Part shown: piece after piece, positions 46,055 through 56,800 of the stretch
Layout of the letters: each line of letters starts with the position of its first letter
Position numbering within the stretch: the first letter of the stretch is position 1
Assembly (NCBI GenBank): GCA_016165875.1
Contig: JABBOT010000011.1
Span: 6,761,700-6,825,699, forward strand
Length of the DNA stretch: 64,000 nucleotides
Source of the DNA: Acanthopleura granulata
Taxonomy: Eukaryota; Mollusca; Polyplacophora; Chitonida; Chitonidae
Direction: 5' to 3'
The notes under the pieces: model-generated
What the model saw: the letters and a program-made list of their open reading frames with translations, nothing else
What the model was told of the DNA's origin: nothing
Databases searched by the model: none
Translations under genes and position numbers: made by a program

Positions 46055-48010
46055 CAGTCAATCAGTCATGTGCCCTCTTTTGTCAAACTATCTAATAGGT
46101 TTGGACCGTTAACCCTTCATCAGTGCCAGAGAGGGTTTGCATTTTCCAGTCCAGCAATGATACATATATTGGCTGCGGAATCACGTTAAAGGAATTATCC
46201 AGGTGGGCAGCAGAGGTCCCTCAGAAATATTAGGAAACCTTCCAAAAAACGATAAACTATATTTTCCTCAGACTTTAGCTTTTTCGACATACCGGTAACA
46301 TGTTTTTCTACACTGAGTGATTCATCCACCTAATTTATAAAGCCACTTAAGTTCTTTGTGAAGTTTGATTAATTTCTCAGAGAAACTTAAGTGCTGGCAA
46401 AGTTTCATTATACAGTATAATGCTCTTTGATCTGAAAGTGCATTTGTACAGGCCAGACTTGGGTGGTACAAAGTAAACAAATAAATTGGCCCACAGAGAA
46501 ATTGGTTTTCCGACCTCACTGGAGCCTGATCATCTAGTCGCCATCTATACTGCTTTGTCGCTCACAACAAATACCTATCTACTCTTGGCTTGTCCACTGT
46601 TGTCCAGTCAAATTCTTGCTTTTGCATGTTTAGAAGCAAAATCAGCTCTTCTAACCATGCATTTGTGGGTTGAAATAAAGACTTTCATTGTTGCTGAGGT
46701 TTGAACCCTGTGACCTATCGAGAACTGAAAGATTTCTTTCTTAATTCAGATTTAGCAAAACACAACTTAAAATAGGAAGTTGATACGAGCGGATGTGATT
46801 TTAGTTAGATTTTTAGTGGTGTAAATTTCCTCTGGAAGTACCATTGGAAGGGTGCACTAATGCTGAGTCATCAAAAAGCAATGAAGTAAACCACTTAAGT
46901 TAAATAATACCCTTGTGACATATTTTATTTATGATTATCATCCATACATTTCTGCAACACACTGCATGTCACATTCATATCAGTCTTTGTTCTCCAGAAA
47001 GGTCATTTTTAAACAGACCCAGGTATGTCAGGTGACACCTTTCAATCTTTTCTGCTGTAAAAAATATCCCTGACTTAAAAACACAAAACTCTACCTTCCT
47101 GTGTGAGTTACAAAGAAGACGAAAAAAACATACAAGTAACTGACAGAAAACATCTGATGAAAGTTTTTATTTAGTTTCGATAAAAGAATGTCAACAACTG
47201 TTTCTTTTCCAGTGATTTATCTAACATGGCCAAATTGCGTGAGTACCCCAGGCTTGAAATCAAAGTCAAACAGTGCTATCCAAAGTAACACCAGCTGCAA
47301 CAGCGGAAAATCTCACTGAGCATTATGCAAAAAGTTGTTCTTCTCAACCAACTCAATCATGTTTGGGATAATTCAAAACAAAATTAGCGGAGGTGTCCCC
47401 TACGAATGACTCATGAAAATACATCAGGTGAAACGCTAACCAAGAACTTGGCATCAATTATGTCCGGAATCCAAAGTACAACAAGGGAAAAAAAAAAAAG
47501 CAATATCTGAACAAATTCTGATCAAACCCCACAATGCATTTCATGCTAATGATGCAAGTATACCTTGTATTTGTATAGTCCCTCACCGCTGCAACCCTGT
47601 AATGTTATATGACAGTCCCAGTATGTTCATCAATCTACACCTGCATCACTACAAAATCATAGCAGTTATTCTCCAAACAGACATTTCTATCAAGCGTCAA
47701 TGTATTTTAATCATGTTTCATCATAACCAACTACACATATGTGAACCAGACATATGCAGATTAAAGTATTGTAAGGATGTTAGCATAACATCAACGCAGT
47801 TGACTAAATCTAACATGTTTTTTAACGTACATGTGGGCATAATTATTATAAATTTTACACAGACAATTTTATGTAAAACTTACACATCTCAAATTTCACA
47901 TTCACATAAGAAGTGATTAACATGACGTAAACATTATACAATAAAAATTAAATGAAAATTAATATATGAAAATAATAATTAAAAAAGAACAACAACAAAG
48001 GAAACATGGT
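46055..48010. other. no gene seen; 3' flank of AKAP14
   Basis: AT-rich with short open frames only. The part nearest 48016 should hold the AKAP14 3' UTR on the minus strand; the first complement of AATAAA I see is near 47166. Confidence 0.4.
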
Positions 48011-48016
48011 TTAGGG

Positions 48017-51000
48017 TCAGAAATTCACGGCCTCCATTATGAGAGCTTTACTCTCTATGATGTCCTTGAGCCACTTCTCCCTGAATCGGGACTCTCCCGG
48101 TCTGAAACGTAGAAAGTTTACAGATACAGTTTATGTATTTATTTATTTATTTGATTGGTGTTTTACGCCGTACTCAAGAATATTTCACTTATACACAGGT
48201 GGCCAGCATTATGGTGGGAGGAAACCGGGCAGGAAACGGAGGAAACACACAACCCATGTATGACAGGAGACCTTCCCACGTACGACAGGAGAGGAAGACA
48301 GCATGAGGTGGACTTGAACTCATAGTGAACTCATAGAATTTATTCGCTTTGTACTTGAGCGCAAAAAAAATATTCAACAATATAAAACCACGTTATAGGA
48401 TTTTTAAATTTCAGTCAAACCTCTAAAATTTCAAATACATTCTGTAGATGTACTCGTAAAACATAAATACGTAAGACTGGCTTTAACTGACACTGCACAC
48501 AGGATGTAAGCATGTGCAAAATCTTTAACACTTTTTTTTTTTTTAACTGTCTTATTTTTAATCCTTCATTTTATTTTATCATTCAGTGACCGATTCTGAC
48601 ACTGGACTCTGAAAAGAGGTCATGGTATACATTCTCTAAATGCTCAACCTTTTCGCATGTGAGGGGCCTCCGTGGCTCAGTCGGTTAGCGCACTAGCACA
48701 GCGCAATGACCTAGAAACCTCCCACCAATGCGGTTGCTGTGAATTAAAGTCCAGCTCATGCTGGCTTCCTCTCTTGCCATACGTGGGAAGGTCCACCAGC
48801 AACCTGCCATGGGTTTCCCCCGGGTTCTGCCCGGTTTCCTCCCACCATCATGCTGGCTACTGTTATCTAAGTGAAATATTCTTGAGTAGGCCTGTGTTGT
48901 AAACCATCAATCAAATAAATAAATAAATAAATTTTCTCATGTGAATGAGCAACTCAATGGGATTTATGCATATAATTTAATTTTGGAGTACAAAAAGCCA
49001 ATTTCAGGCCTTCACAAAAAGTAGAGTTTAATATTATAATATCCTTAGAACAGGCTTGAATTCACAAACATACTGTAATCATTAAAAAAGACTGATGAAT
49101 GACTGTAACTAAAACTCACCGATGCACCAGTCTGTTTGTTTCAAAGATGTAGTAGACTTCCACTGGATATTGCTGCAAAAATTAAACAGATGACAACAGA
49201 TAAAACATGTTCAATAAATGTATATTGTTTCACATTTTTGTCTTGCAGCTCGACTTCACTTGAAGCACTGGTTTAAGACAATTTAGAATGAAATCTCAAT
49301 AGCAGGTGTGTCTTCACGCTGACAAGCAGGAATGAAACTTGGACATTTTCACATAACCACGAATGATGTAAACAGAAGGCATATATCATTAACTCCAAGC
49401 ACTTCTTAGTAACGTAACTCAGAACTGTTGCATTTGACTGTCTCTTTCTCTGATAGGGGTTTAACTTCACTTTCACCTTTATTTCGGTCATATCATGATT
49501 GTTTTCTTGCAGCAGACCCATAACTATAACTATAGTGCTGCCTCACTGAAACACCCTGCCAAAGACACCAGACATCACACAGCACCCAATCACATGACAC
49601 TGACGCTGGGCCGACCAGAACTTGGTCCATTCCTCTGAGTCGAATCAAGGTAGTGCCAAGAGTGTGAATGATTTGACTTGATTCAGGATTGAACCACAGA
49701 TCTACTGTTTACCAGGCAGACATTCTATCCACTAAGCCACCACAGCCCGCTGCTCCATTTGACGTATGAATTGTAACTTTCAGAGCCGAATGTAGCTCAG
49801 TGAGGCAGACGAGGTGCAGGTTCAATCCTGGTCTTGGACAGTAATACAGGTAACTGTAACAATTACCACTATACAGAGTCTATTTTCTCTCATGATCAGT
49901 CCTTCTCATGAACAACCTATCCTTGTCTTTATTTTTCCAGAAAAATAAAGGAGAGAAATGTAATTTTTTGCTTTAAGCACTACTGATATGTCCTAAAAAT
50001 TGGAAACATTAGGGTATGCCACGTGGGAAACTTTGTCAGTAAGCTGTCAAAGGTTAGTGGTTTACCCTGATTTCCGATTCCCTCCATCAATTTCAATTCT
50101 TGATGCGGCATTAAAGAACAATCAATTAATCAATCTGTCGACAGTCACTTTACCTTGGGCTTAATCTTGGACACCTGGAATGTGAAGTAGACACAGGCCG
50201 TGGCCCTGGGGATGGGTTTCCTGCGTGTGGGGATGCTCCAGCGTACGCGGTACCTGTAGCGGGTGTCAAACTCATGTTCATCCTCACCCAGGAAGTCAAT
50301 ACAGTACAACCAGCTGTCTTCATACTCCCACGTCTGAAACACATGATTCACATAGAGCAAATCTGTCAGGATGTTTGGGCTGGTTCAAGATCCTGTAAAC
50401 TTTTTTGTGGACTACCATGCCACTTTTCTCAAATCACACTGAAAAACTAAACAGTTAGCTGGAAGAAGCACTGCAAGTAAGTCTGGAAATCCTCCAATCA
50501 AACAAGCATATGTGGCTGGGCCATGGTGAATGGTGATTTAGGGGGAAGTAGTGAGTGGTGTGTGGTGCGACAGTGAGTGGTGTGTGGTGCAGCAGTGAGT
50601 GGTGAGTGGTGTGTGGTGCAGCAGTGAGTGGTGTGTGGTGCAGCAGTGAGTGGTGAGTGGTGTGTGGTGCAGCAGTGAGTGGTGTGTGGTGCAGCAGTGA
50701 GTGGTGTGTGGTGCAGCAGTGAGTGGTGTGTGGTGCATGGCACAAATGATGAACAGTGCCATATGCGGAGTTAGTGACGTGTACACTGATATAAACCCTA
50801 TAATCTGTATGAACTCACTTAAAGGGAAAGACCTCATAAAAATGAAGTTATGATTAATAGAAAGACCATCACTTTATCTGAAAATACCTGGACTGATTTT
50901 TTTCAGAGTTTTTCTTCATCAAATTAAATGCAGTCAAATGTTTTGATTGTATGGTGGGTAGTACGGACCATATTAATAATGTGTGTCAACTATGACATCA

Positions 51001-52275
51001 CACAACTTTTTGTACACCTTTATGTACAGCTCTGAATAAAATTCTTCTCAAGGGTACTCCTTCAATGTGTCCCTTTGGATAGAAAAGCTAGCATGATAAA
51101 TATTTAAGTTCTGTTTTAGGGCCTTAAGAAAGGTTTGATAACATACATTATCAATATGGTCCATAGAACCCACCATATAATCAAAACATTTTACAGCTTT
51201 TAATTTGGTGAGAAAAAAAACCTGAAAAAAGGCATTTTCAGACACAGTTTTTCTTGGCCTTTTTACCCACCATAACTTCATTTTTACTGGGTCTTTTCCT
51301 TTAATAAGAAATTTCATAACCATTACATTCTTAGTAGAAATGAGTATATTAAAACCATTTAAGTTTATAAGTTGTCCAAATTTCTGTGGTGTCTTTGCAT
51401 TCAGGCTCTCATAAAAAGGACATACAAAAAATATGCAAAATTGATCTTCAACCAATTCAGAGAATAAGTGTACAGTCTGAAAAGTGTCTTTAACACAACT
51501 TATGCAGTGAGTTTTACATGTTCCTGTTTGTAACTGGAGTTGCATAAATATAAAAAAAAGTGTGGGATGCACAGTGATGGATAAGCAGATGGACCAATCC
51601 TAAAACAATTCTTTGCTGGGCTAAAGTTCGTTGACTACATGGATATCAGAAAATTGTTTCAGTCAGCCTGGGCTTTTCTTTCTCTTATTTTTGATAATGC
51701 TTATTAAAATAATATAAGGGTTTTAAAGAAATTAACATTATGAGGAAGGAAAGTATCAAAATCGCAATAAAAACTTCAGAGTAAGTCCTTTTTAGGAGGG
51801 TTCGTCAGGTTTAAAGCCAAACAGACACATATTTATTGATACCCTGGACAGGCTGCTCAAACTTAATGCTCCTGATTGACATGTTGCTCAAATTTAGATC
51901 CACTGGACATCATCAAGGGTGTTAGGGACAAATGTGAGATGCCAGCTGACTGTCACTGAATGAGTCTATGGGATAGTTCTAAAAGTTTGAATTCACCAAT
52001 GACATTAACAAATACACGTAAATTACCTGAATATACTCCATAATCTTTTCTTGGCCTTTTTCAACAGAGAAATTCTGGATGGTTAACCACTTTATGTCCT
52101 TAACTTCATAGTTTTCTTGTCTGCTTGTGAAAGCAGTGTGTCTGATCATTTCTTTTTTCATGGATTCTATTGTTTTTTCACGTTCCAGCATTCCAATTTC
52201 CAACTTTTCTATAGCGTTGTTTATGAAGTCATCCACGAGCACTTTAGCTTGCTTCTCATAATCTTCTCCGTCCAT
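48017..52275 (-). CDS. AKAP14: A-kinase anchor protein 14 (AKAP28 family)
   Basis: Four coding exons on the minus strand: 52275-52027, 50333-50154, 49172-49120, 48101-48017; 567 nt, 188 residues, all joins in frame, close to the vertebrate length of just under 200. Residues 9-28 (QAKVLVDDFINNAIEKLEIG) form an amphipathic helix of the type that binds the PKA regulatory subunit dimerisation domain. Exon 1 ends with the conserved WLTIQNFSVEKG. Exon 2 holds the family hallmark DSWLYCIDFLGEDE and the very conserved RYRVRWSIPTRRKPIPRATA. Exon 3 gives PVEVYYIFETNRLVHR and exon 4 RFREKWLKDIIESK to the end of the AKAP28 domain. The protein tethers PKA in ciliary axonemes and sperm tails. A foldback transposon and a minisatellite lie in intron 1, and a full SINE in intron 3. 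It is divergent (head to head) with CDC16. Confidence 0.93.
48135..48330 (-). mobile_element. SINE fragment in AKAP14 intron 3
   Basis: Starts 34 bases from the AKAP14 last exon boundary. Tail and core are clear; the tRNA head is missing. Confidence 0.75.
48663..48931 (+). mobile_element. full-length tRNA-headed SINE with target duplication
   Basis: The cleanest complete copy: 269 bases from GGGCCTCCGTGGCTCAGTCG (box A region) through a degenerate box B, a central CGGTTTCCTCCCACCA-like core, AAGTGAAATATTCTTGAGTA and a (AAAT)n end. TTTTCGCATGTGA (48650-48662) and TTTTCTCATGTGA (48932-48944) flank it as a 13-base target duplication with one change. Lies in AKAP14 intron 3. Confidence 0.85.
49455..49750 (-). 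mobile_element. second tRNA-derived SINE family
   Basis: On the minus strand: GTGGTGGCTTAGTGGATAGA (box A), GTGGTTCAATCCTGA (box B), then GATGTCTGGTGTCTTTGGCA and an end near GTGAAAGTGAAGTTAAACCC. Unrelated to the main SINE. Lies in AKAP14 intron 2. Confidence 0.65.
49780..49840 (+). repeat. tRNA-like fragment
   Basis: GAATGTAGCTCAGTGAGGCA and GGTTCAATCCTGG fit boxes A and B, but no cloverleaf with paired acceptor stem can be made, so this is a retroposed remnant rather than a working tRNA gene. Confidence 0.35.
50548..50736. repeat. 22/29-bp minisatellite in AKAP14 intron 1
   Basis: Units of GTGAGTGGTGTGTGGTGCAG plus CA (22 bases) alternate with units that carry an extra GTGAGTG (29 bases), roughly eight in all. 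The minus strand is C/A-rich and open in several frames without being a gene. Confidence 0.9.
50823..51300. mobile_element. foldback MITE, 478 bp, TTAA target site (second subfamily)
   Basis: TTAA at 50819-50822 and 51301-51304. The left arm starts AGGGAAAGACCTCATAAAAA and the right arm, complemented, starts AGGAAAAGACCCAGTAAAAA; both go on with TGAAGTTATG and stay alike for about 170 bases (for example CAAATTAAA, TGTTTTGATT, TATGGTGGGT). It lies in intron 1 of AKAP14. Confidence 0.7.
51690..51815 (+). repeat. dispersed repeat shared with 58075-58205
   Basis: AAAGAAATTAACATTATGAG, AAAATCGCAATAAAAACT and AAGTCCTTTTTAGGAGGGTT align with AAGAAATTAGCAATGAGAG, AAAATCCCAATGAATACT and AAGCCCTTTTTGGGAGGATC near 58115-58200. 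Origin unknown. Confidence 0.45.
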
Positions 52276-52394
52276 TTTTGTGATGTGAGCTACAAGAAAA
52301 TAAATTAAAAACTTGAAAAATATGATTACTTATTGATTACCTTTCAATAAATTTACATGCGACAACAGTTAGCCATGAACAGCTTAATGTATTC

Positions 52395-52640
52395 ACTTAT
52401 TTATATGATCATGGTTTTACGCCATACTCAAGAATATTTCACTTATATGACGGTGACCAGCATTATGGTGGGAGGAAACTGGACATAGCCCAGTGGAAAC
52501 CCACAAATAATCTCTGCAGGTTGCTGCAGGACCTTCCCATGTAAAACTGGTGACCAAGTCAGTGTGAGCTGGGCTTGAACCTCAAAGTGATTGCATTGGT
52601 GAGAGGCATCTCAGTCATTATGCGGCACTAGTGCACTTAC
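52395..52640 (-). mobile_element. SINE upstream of AKAP14
   Basis: Minus-strand copy about 120 bases upstream of the AKAP14 start codon, inside the AKAP14-CDC16 intergenic region. Head strongly altered. Confidence 0.75.
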
Positions 52641-52789
52641 CCCTGTAAACTGCTACAAGCTCATCCTGAAACTTAATGTTCTTAAACAAAACCATATTGT
52701 GCAAATATGAAATGAATGGTATGGTTTTCTTTGGGTGCAGAACATTCTGACTATGAGTATTTATTTAGAATTAAATAAGAACAAATTTT

Positions 52790-53005
52790 TTTATTTGATT
52801 CTACTTTTTCTGCACTACGCAAGTATATTTCCCCTCATACAATGACAGCCAGTATTATGGTGGGGGGAAACTAAGTAAAGCCCTAAGAAAACCCACGACC
52901 AGCAGCTTTTCCCACGCATGAAGTGGAAGCCAGTATGAGCTAGACTTGAAGTCACAGCAACCACATTGGCGAGAGAGATCAAGGTCATTTTGCTTTCCAA
53001 ACAAG
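52790..53005 (-). mobile_element. diverged SINE between AKAP14 and CDC16
   Basis: A second, older minus-strand copy about 150 bases from the first; GCACTACGCAAGTATATTTC replaces the usual tail, and the core has a deletion. Confidence 0.6.
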
Positions 53006-53840
53006 CTCACCCTTTGCACCCATAATTGTGATTTTATTAAATTTCCTGGGTGCATTTTGTTGTTGTTGAGAGGTAGGTAGTTTTTACCCAGTCACAGCTG
53101 CAGGCAGGGGAAGCATCAACCTGTGTAAACTTAAATGTATAAAACATGGATTCATAATTGGGCTGTTGTAAAGCCTATAGGTTGCTATCATGCGATGGAG
53201 TGATGTCAATTCATTGAGGATTCAACAAAAGCTCCTTTCCATCATGAACATCCGAGAAGCGATTCAGCGACCAACAAAGGCACTGACCTTGTGTTTACAA
53301 CTCCCCATAATCACATCTGACTATGAAACACTCGCGAACAGCACTGATACTGGCAGCCTTTCACTGCCATATGACAGCATGATGGCATTTTCCAATTTCA
53401 AATTATTCTTCACCCTGCGGTTTTTGAGTGAGATACATGTTCAGTATATCGTACAGTGAAATTAAAATAAACTAAGAAGACAAATGATCAGGTAGTAAAA
53501 GAAATCAGGAACGAAAACTGGCGCTACAATAAAATATGCAGTGAACAATTTACATGATTTTAGTTGTTCGAAAAATTGTGAAAAAAAGGGATTTTCTAAA
53601 ATTAAACTAAACAAAAATACACACAAACTGGTTACCTTGAAACCGATTCGTATAAAATTTTCCCCTGAAGGCCTTTTTAAAAATGTCTCACGATCTGCTT
53701 ATCCAACTATCCTACTGTCAACCATTACAGGCGTCGTGTGGTTGTCATGTTGACGGCTGTCCTCTCAGCGAATCAAAATCCTTGTCTGAAACAAGCCCAA
53801 ATACCTGTTTGTAAGCTTTGTTTTGATTAGTTGACAGTCT

Positions 53841-53851
53841 GGCGCATGCTC
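53841..53851 (+). promoter_or_regulatory. NRF1-like site in CDC16 proximal promoter
   Basis: GGCGCATGCTC, 21-31 bases before the CDC16 start codon, matches one half and the core of the NRF1 palindrome (GCGCATGCGC) and lies in a less AT-rich stretch. NRF1 sites are common at TATA-less housekeeping promoters. Suggestive only. Confidence 0.25.
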
Positions 53852-53871
53852 ATTGTTTCCTCGCTAGCATC

Positions 53872-56800
53872 ATGGCGGGCGAAGTGAAAGACGAAGTGTC
53901 GGGTACTACACCGCCTGCCTCAGAAGCTCTCTCAGCTAACTTCAATCTCAAAAGACTCAGGACACTAGTGAGGAGCTATATTGACAAGGTGACTAGCATG
54001 TCTGTATTTACCATCGTTATTTAATGACAGAATTTAGCTGCTTGCTTAGGTGCAGCCAACATTGGTGCAATAACAGCGCCGTAGCTTTCAGTTTCATGTT
54101 GATCGTATTCTTAGACATTGATTACTGAACTTGATGGCCCTGTTTTAACCTAGAAGTTGATCCATTGCTGATCCATCACACCGTTGCTGTGACTGACAAG
54201 TAACGAAATATCACCCACTAACTGACCTAAACAAACCACTCATCTACATGTTGTCACTTGCACGAATTAACCTTGATTTTCACTGCCATTTACTCCCATG
54301 GCAGAGCCTACCATCAGGAAAAAACGGAACTGTGAAAGTGACAGCATGGTGGTGAGTTCTTTGTTGAGTTGAGCAGGTGGGCAAAATAGTGAAAAGGCAC
54401 CCCACTAAAATGTTATCGGGTGCCACCGTGCCTGAGTTAGTGTGCTTGCTCAGCACAAGCACCTAGAAGTCTCCAACCAATGTGATTGCTGTGAGGTCAA
54501 GTCCATCTTATGCAGGCTTTCTCTCCAGCCGTATGTGGAAAGGTCTGCCAGCAACCTGCAGCTGGTTGTGGGTGTCTCCCCAGACTCTGCCCAGTTTCCT
54601 CCCACCATAATGCTGGCTGCCGTGGTATGAGTGAAATATTCTTGAGTATGGCTTAAAAGGCAAATCAAATAAATAAATAAATAAAATATTATAGATTAGC
54701 TATGTCAACCTTTACCGAACCTGTCCTCTACGAAGTCACACGGTCAAAAGGGAATCTCCATAATTCTCACAACTGTGTTCCCTGAAGAAAGTTAAGACAT
54801 TACTTCTTCAGTGATAGATGCTGTATGTAAGGGTCAGAACACACAGCTGACACATGATTTTCCTAGGTAAATGATGTCTACTTCAAGACCAGACAGATGG
54901 AGCGGACAGGTATGAAGACTGGATTTGAGAGACGTTGGCTACATAATACAGACACTTCTTTGCAGACATCTGTCAAGGCAACACATTTCTAGCTATCCAG
55001 AAATATAATTCCAGTCATTTCTTGGACTGGACGAAATAAAAACATGACCATGAATCATCTCCTGGGAAGCCATTTTTAATGGGTTATCTTCATTCTTAGC
55101 CAAGGGGTTGGCGTGCCGACTGGCAATGCCTCCCACCAATGCAGTCGCTGTGAGTTCAAGTCCAGCTCATGCTGGCTTATCCCCAGTCCTATGTGTGAAG
55201 GTCTGCCGGCAACAGGTGGATGGTCATGGGTTTCCCCCGTGCTCTGCCCAGTTTCCACCCACCACAATGCTAGCTGCTATTGTATAAGTGAAATAAAGAT
55301 TAGTGGCCAAAGATTTATACTGCAGTAGCAGTGATGTTCTACTGCTGGTATTTATTTCTTTGTGATCCTATCATATGTTTTTGTTTTTTGCTGTCAGCAC
55401 CACTATGATTCTGCTTTATTCTGGGCTGATAAATTGGTGACCTTATCAAGTGGTGAGCATAGTTGTTATTCTTCGACTGTTTTAAATACGTGTACTAATT
55501 TAAATAATGAATGCTTTGATTATCATGGCCTTTGAATTGGACACCATTATATTGTGATTACAAGCACAAAATACATATAAATGTATCAATGTATGTCTAA
55601 ATGTATGGTTTCTGTCTGTAGACCTGATCATATTCTTCTAGTACCAAAAAAATCCCTTTGATTTTACTGTTTTTTCCCGTTTTTATCAACAATCAGATTA
55701 ATAAATATGTTCAGAGTTGAATTTGGACCAGTCTGCTACAAGAGTAAAGCATTCTGATATAATTCAAAGAGAGTGATTTCATACCCAAAGCAAATTTATA
55801 AGCAAACATTACGCATGGCGATTATGATTTTTGTTATCACAGAAGCCGTTGAAGATATCTACTGGTATGCCCAGACACTTTTCCTGACCAAACAGCATCA
55901 CAGAGCTTCTCATTTAATACGTTCAAGGAAACTGGACAGGGTAAGTCGAAAGGTCAGCCTGAAGTACATATACTTGTCATATGTAATACTATAAAGAGTC
56001 AACATCTAATTTAGACTGTTCCAAGTGTTGGATTATAGTCTGTATTCTGACAAGAAGGAGGTATTGTTTCTGACAAGAAGAAGGTATTGTTTTTGACAAG
56101 AAGGAGGTATTGTTTTTGGGAAGAAGGAGGTATTGTTTCTGACAAGAAGGAGGTATTGTTTTTGAAACCAGTTGGTTGAATTCTTCTACATGGTTCATGT
56201 CACTGAAAGTAACCTTGGTTGTGCATATATTTTTATTTATTTATTTATTTTTTTTTTTGGCCAAGATAATTTGAGAATGCCTATTACTACCGTGAAAAGC
56301 ATGTTATCTGAAGGTCTGGTGGCAGAAGAGTTCATTATCTGTAGCAGGTCTCTTATTGTGGAAGGGATCTCCGTGGCGAAGAGGGTTAACATGCCGGAAC
56401 AGCAAAGTGACCCATGAGCCTCTTGCCAGTGACATTGCTAGGAGATCAAGCCTAGCTTATACTGGCTTCATCTCTGGCCTTCTGTGGGAAGGTCTGCAAC
56501 CTGCGAATGGTCATGGGTTTGCCACCGCCCTGCCAAGTTTGCTCCCTCCAAAGTGCTGGCTGCCTTCACATGAGTGAAATATTCTTGAGTAAAGCTTAAA
56601 ACAGAAATCAACAAAAGAGAAAAGAATCTTATTCTGGAAATTTGTCCGTTACCTGACATGGTGCAGTGATTTTCACGTGGCTATGGCCGACTTCGTCCAC
56701 CAATAAATATGACTGACATAAGGATATTAAAAGTTTTGTTCATGCCTTTGAATGTAGGAAGTCAGACAGGTTGCCACTTTTTCATTAACTGTCATTTCTC

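Noticed and set aside
50455..50837. His/Thr-rich repeat frames on the minus strand
   Set aside because: Minisatellite (22/29 bp) inside an AKAP14 intron; several frames are open at once.
51048..51572. 174-codon frame on the minus strand
   Set aside because: It overlaps the right arm of the TTAA foldback element, has no recognisable domain and lies in AKAP14 intron 1; most likely a chance frame.
52367..52380. X-box upstream of AKAP14 (GTTAGCCATGAAC)
   Set aside because: Has an extra base in the left half and an incomplete right half; too weak to call.
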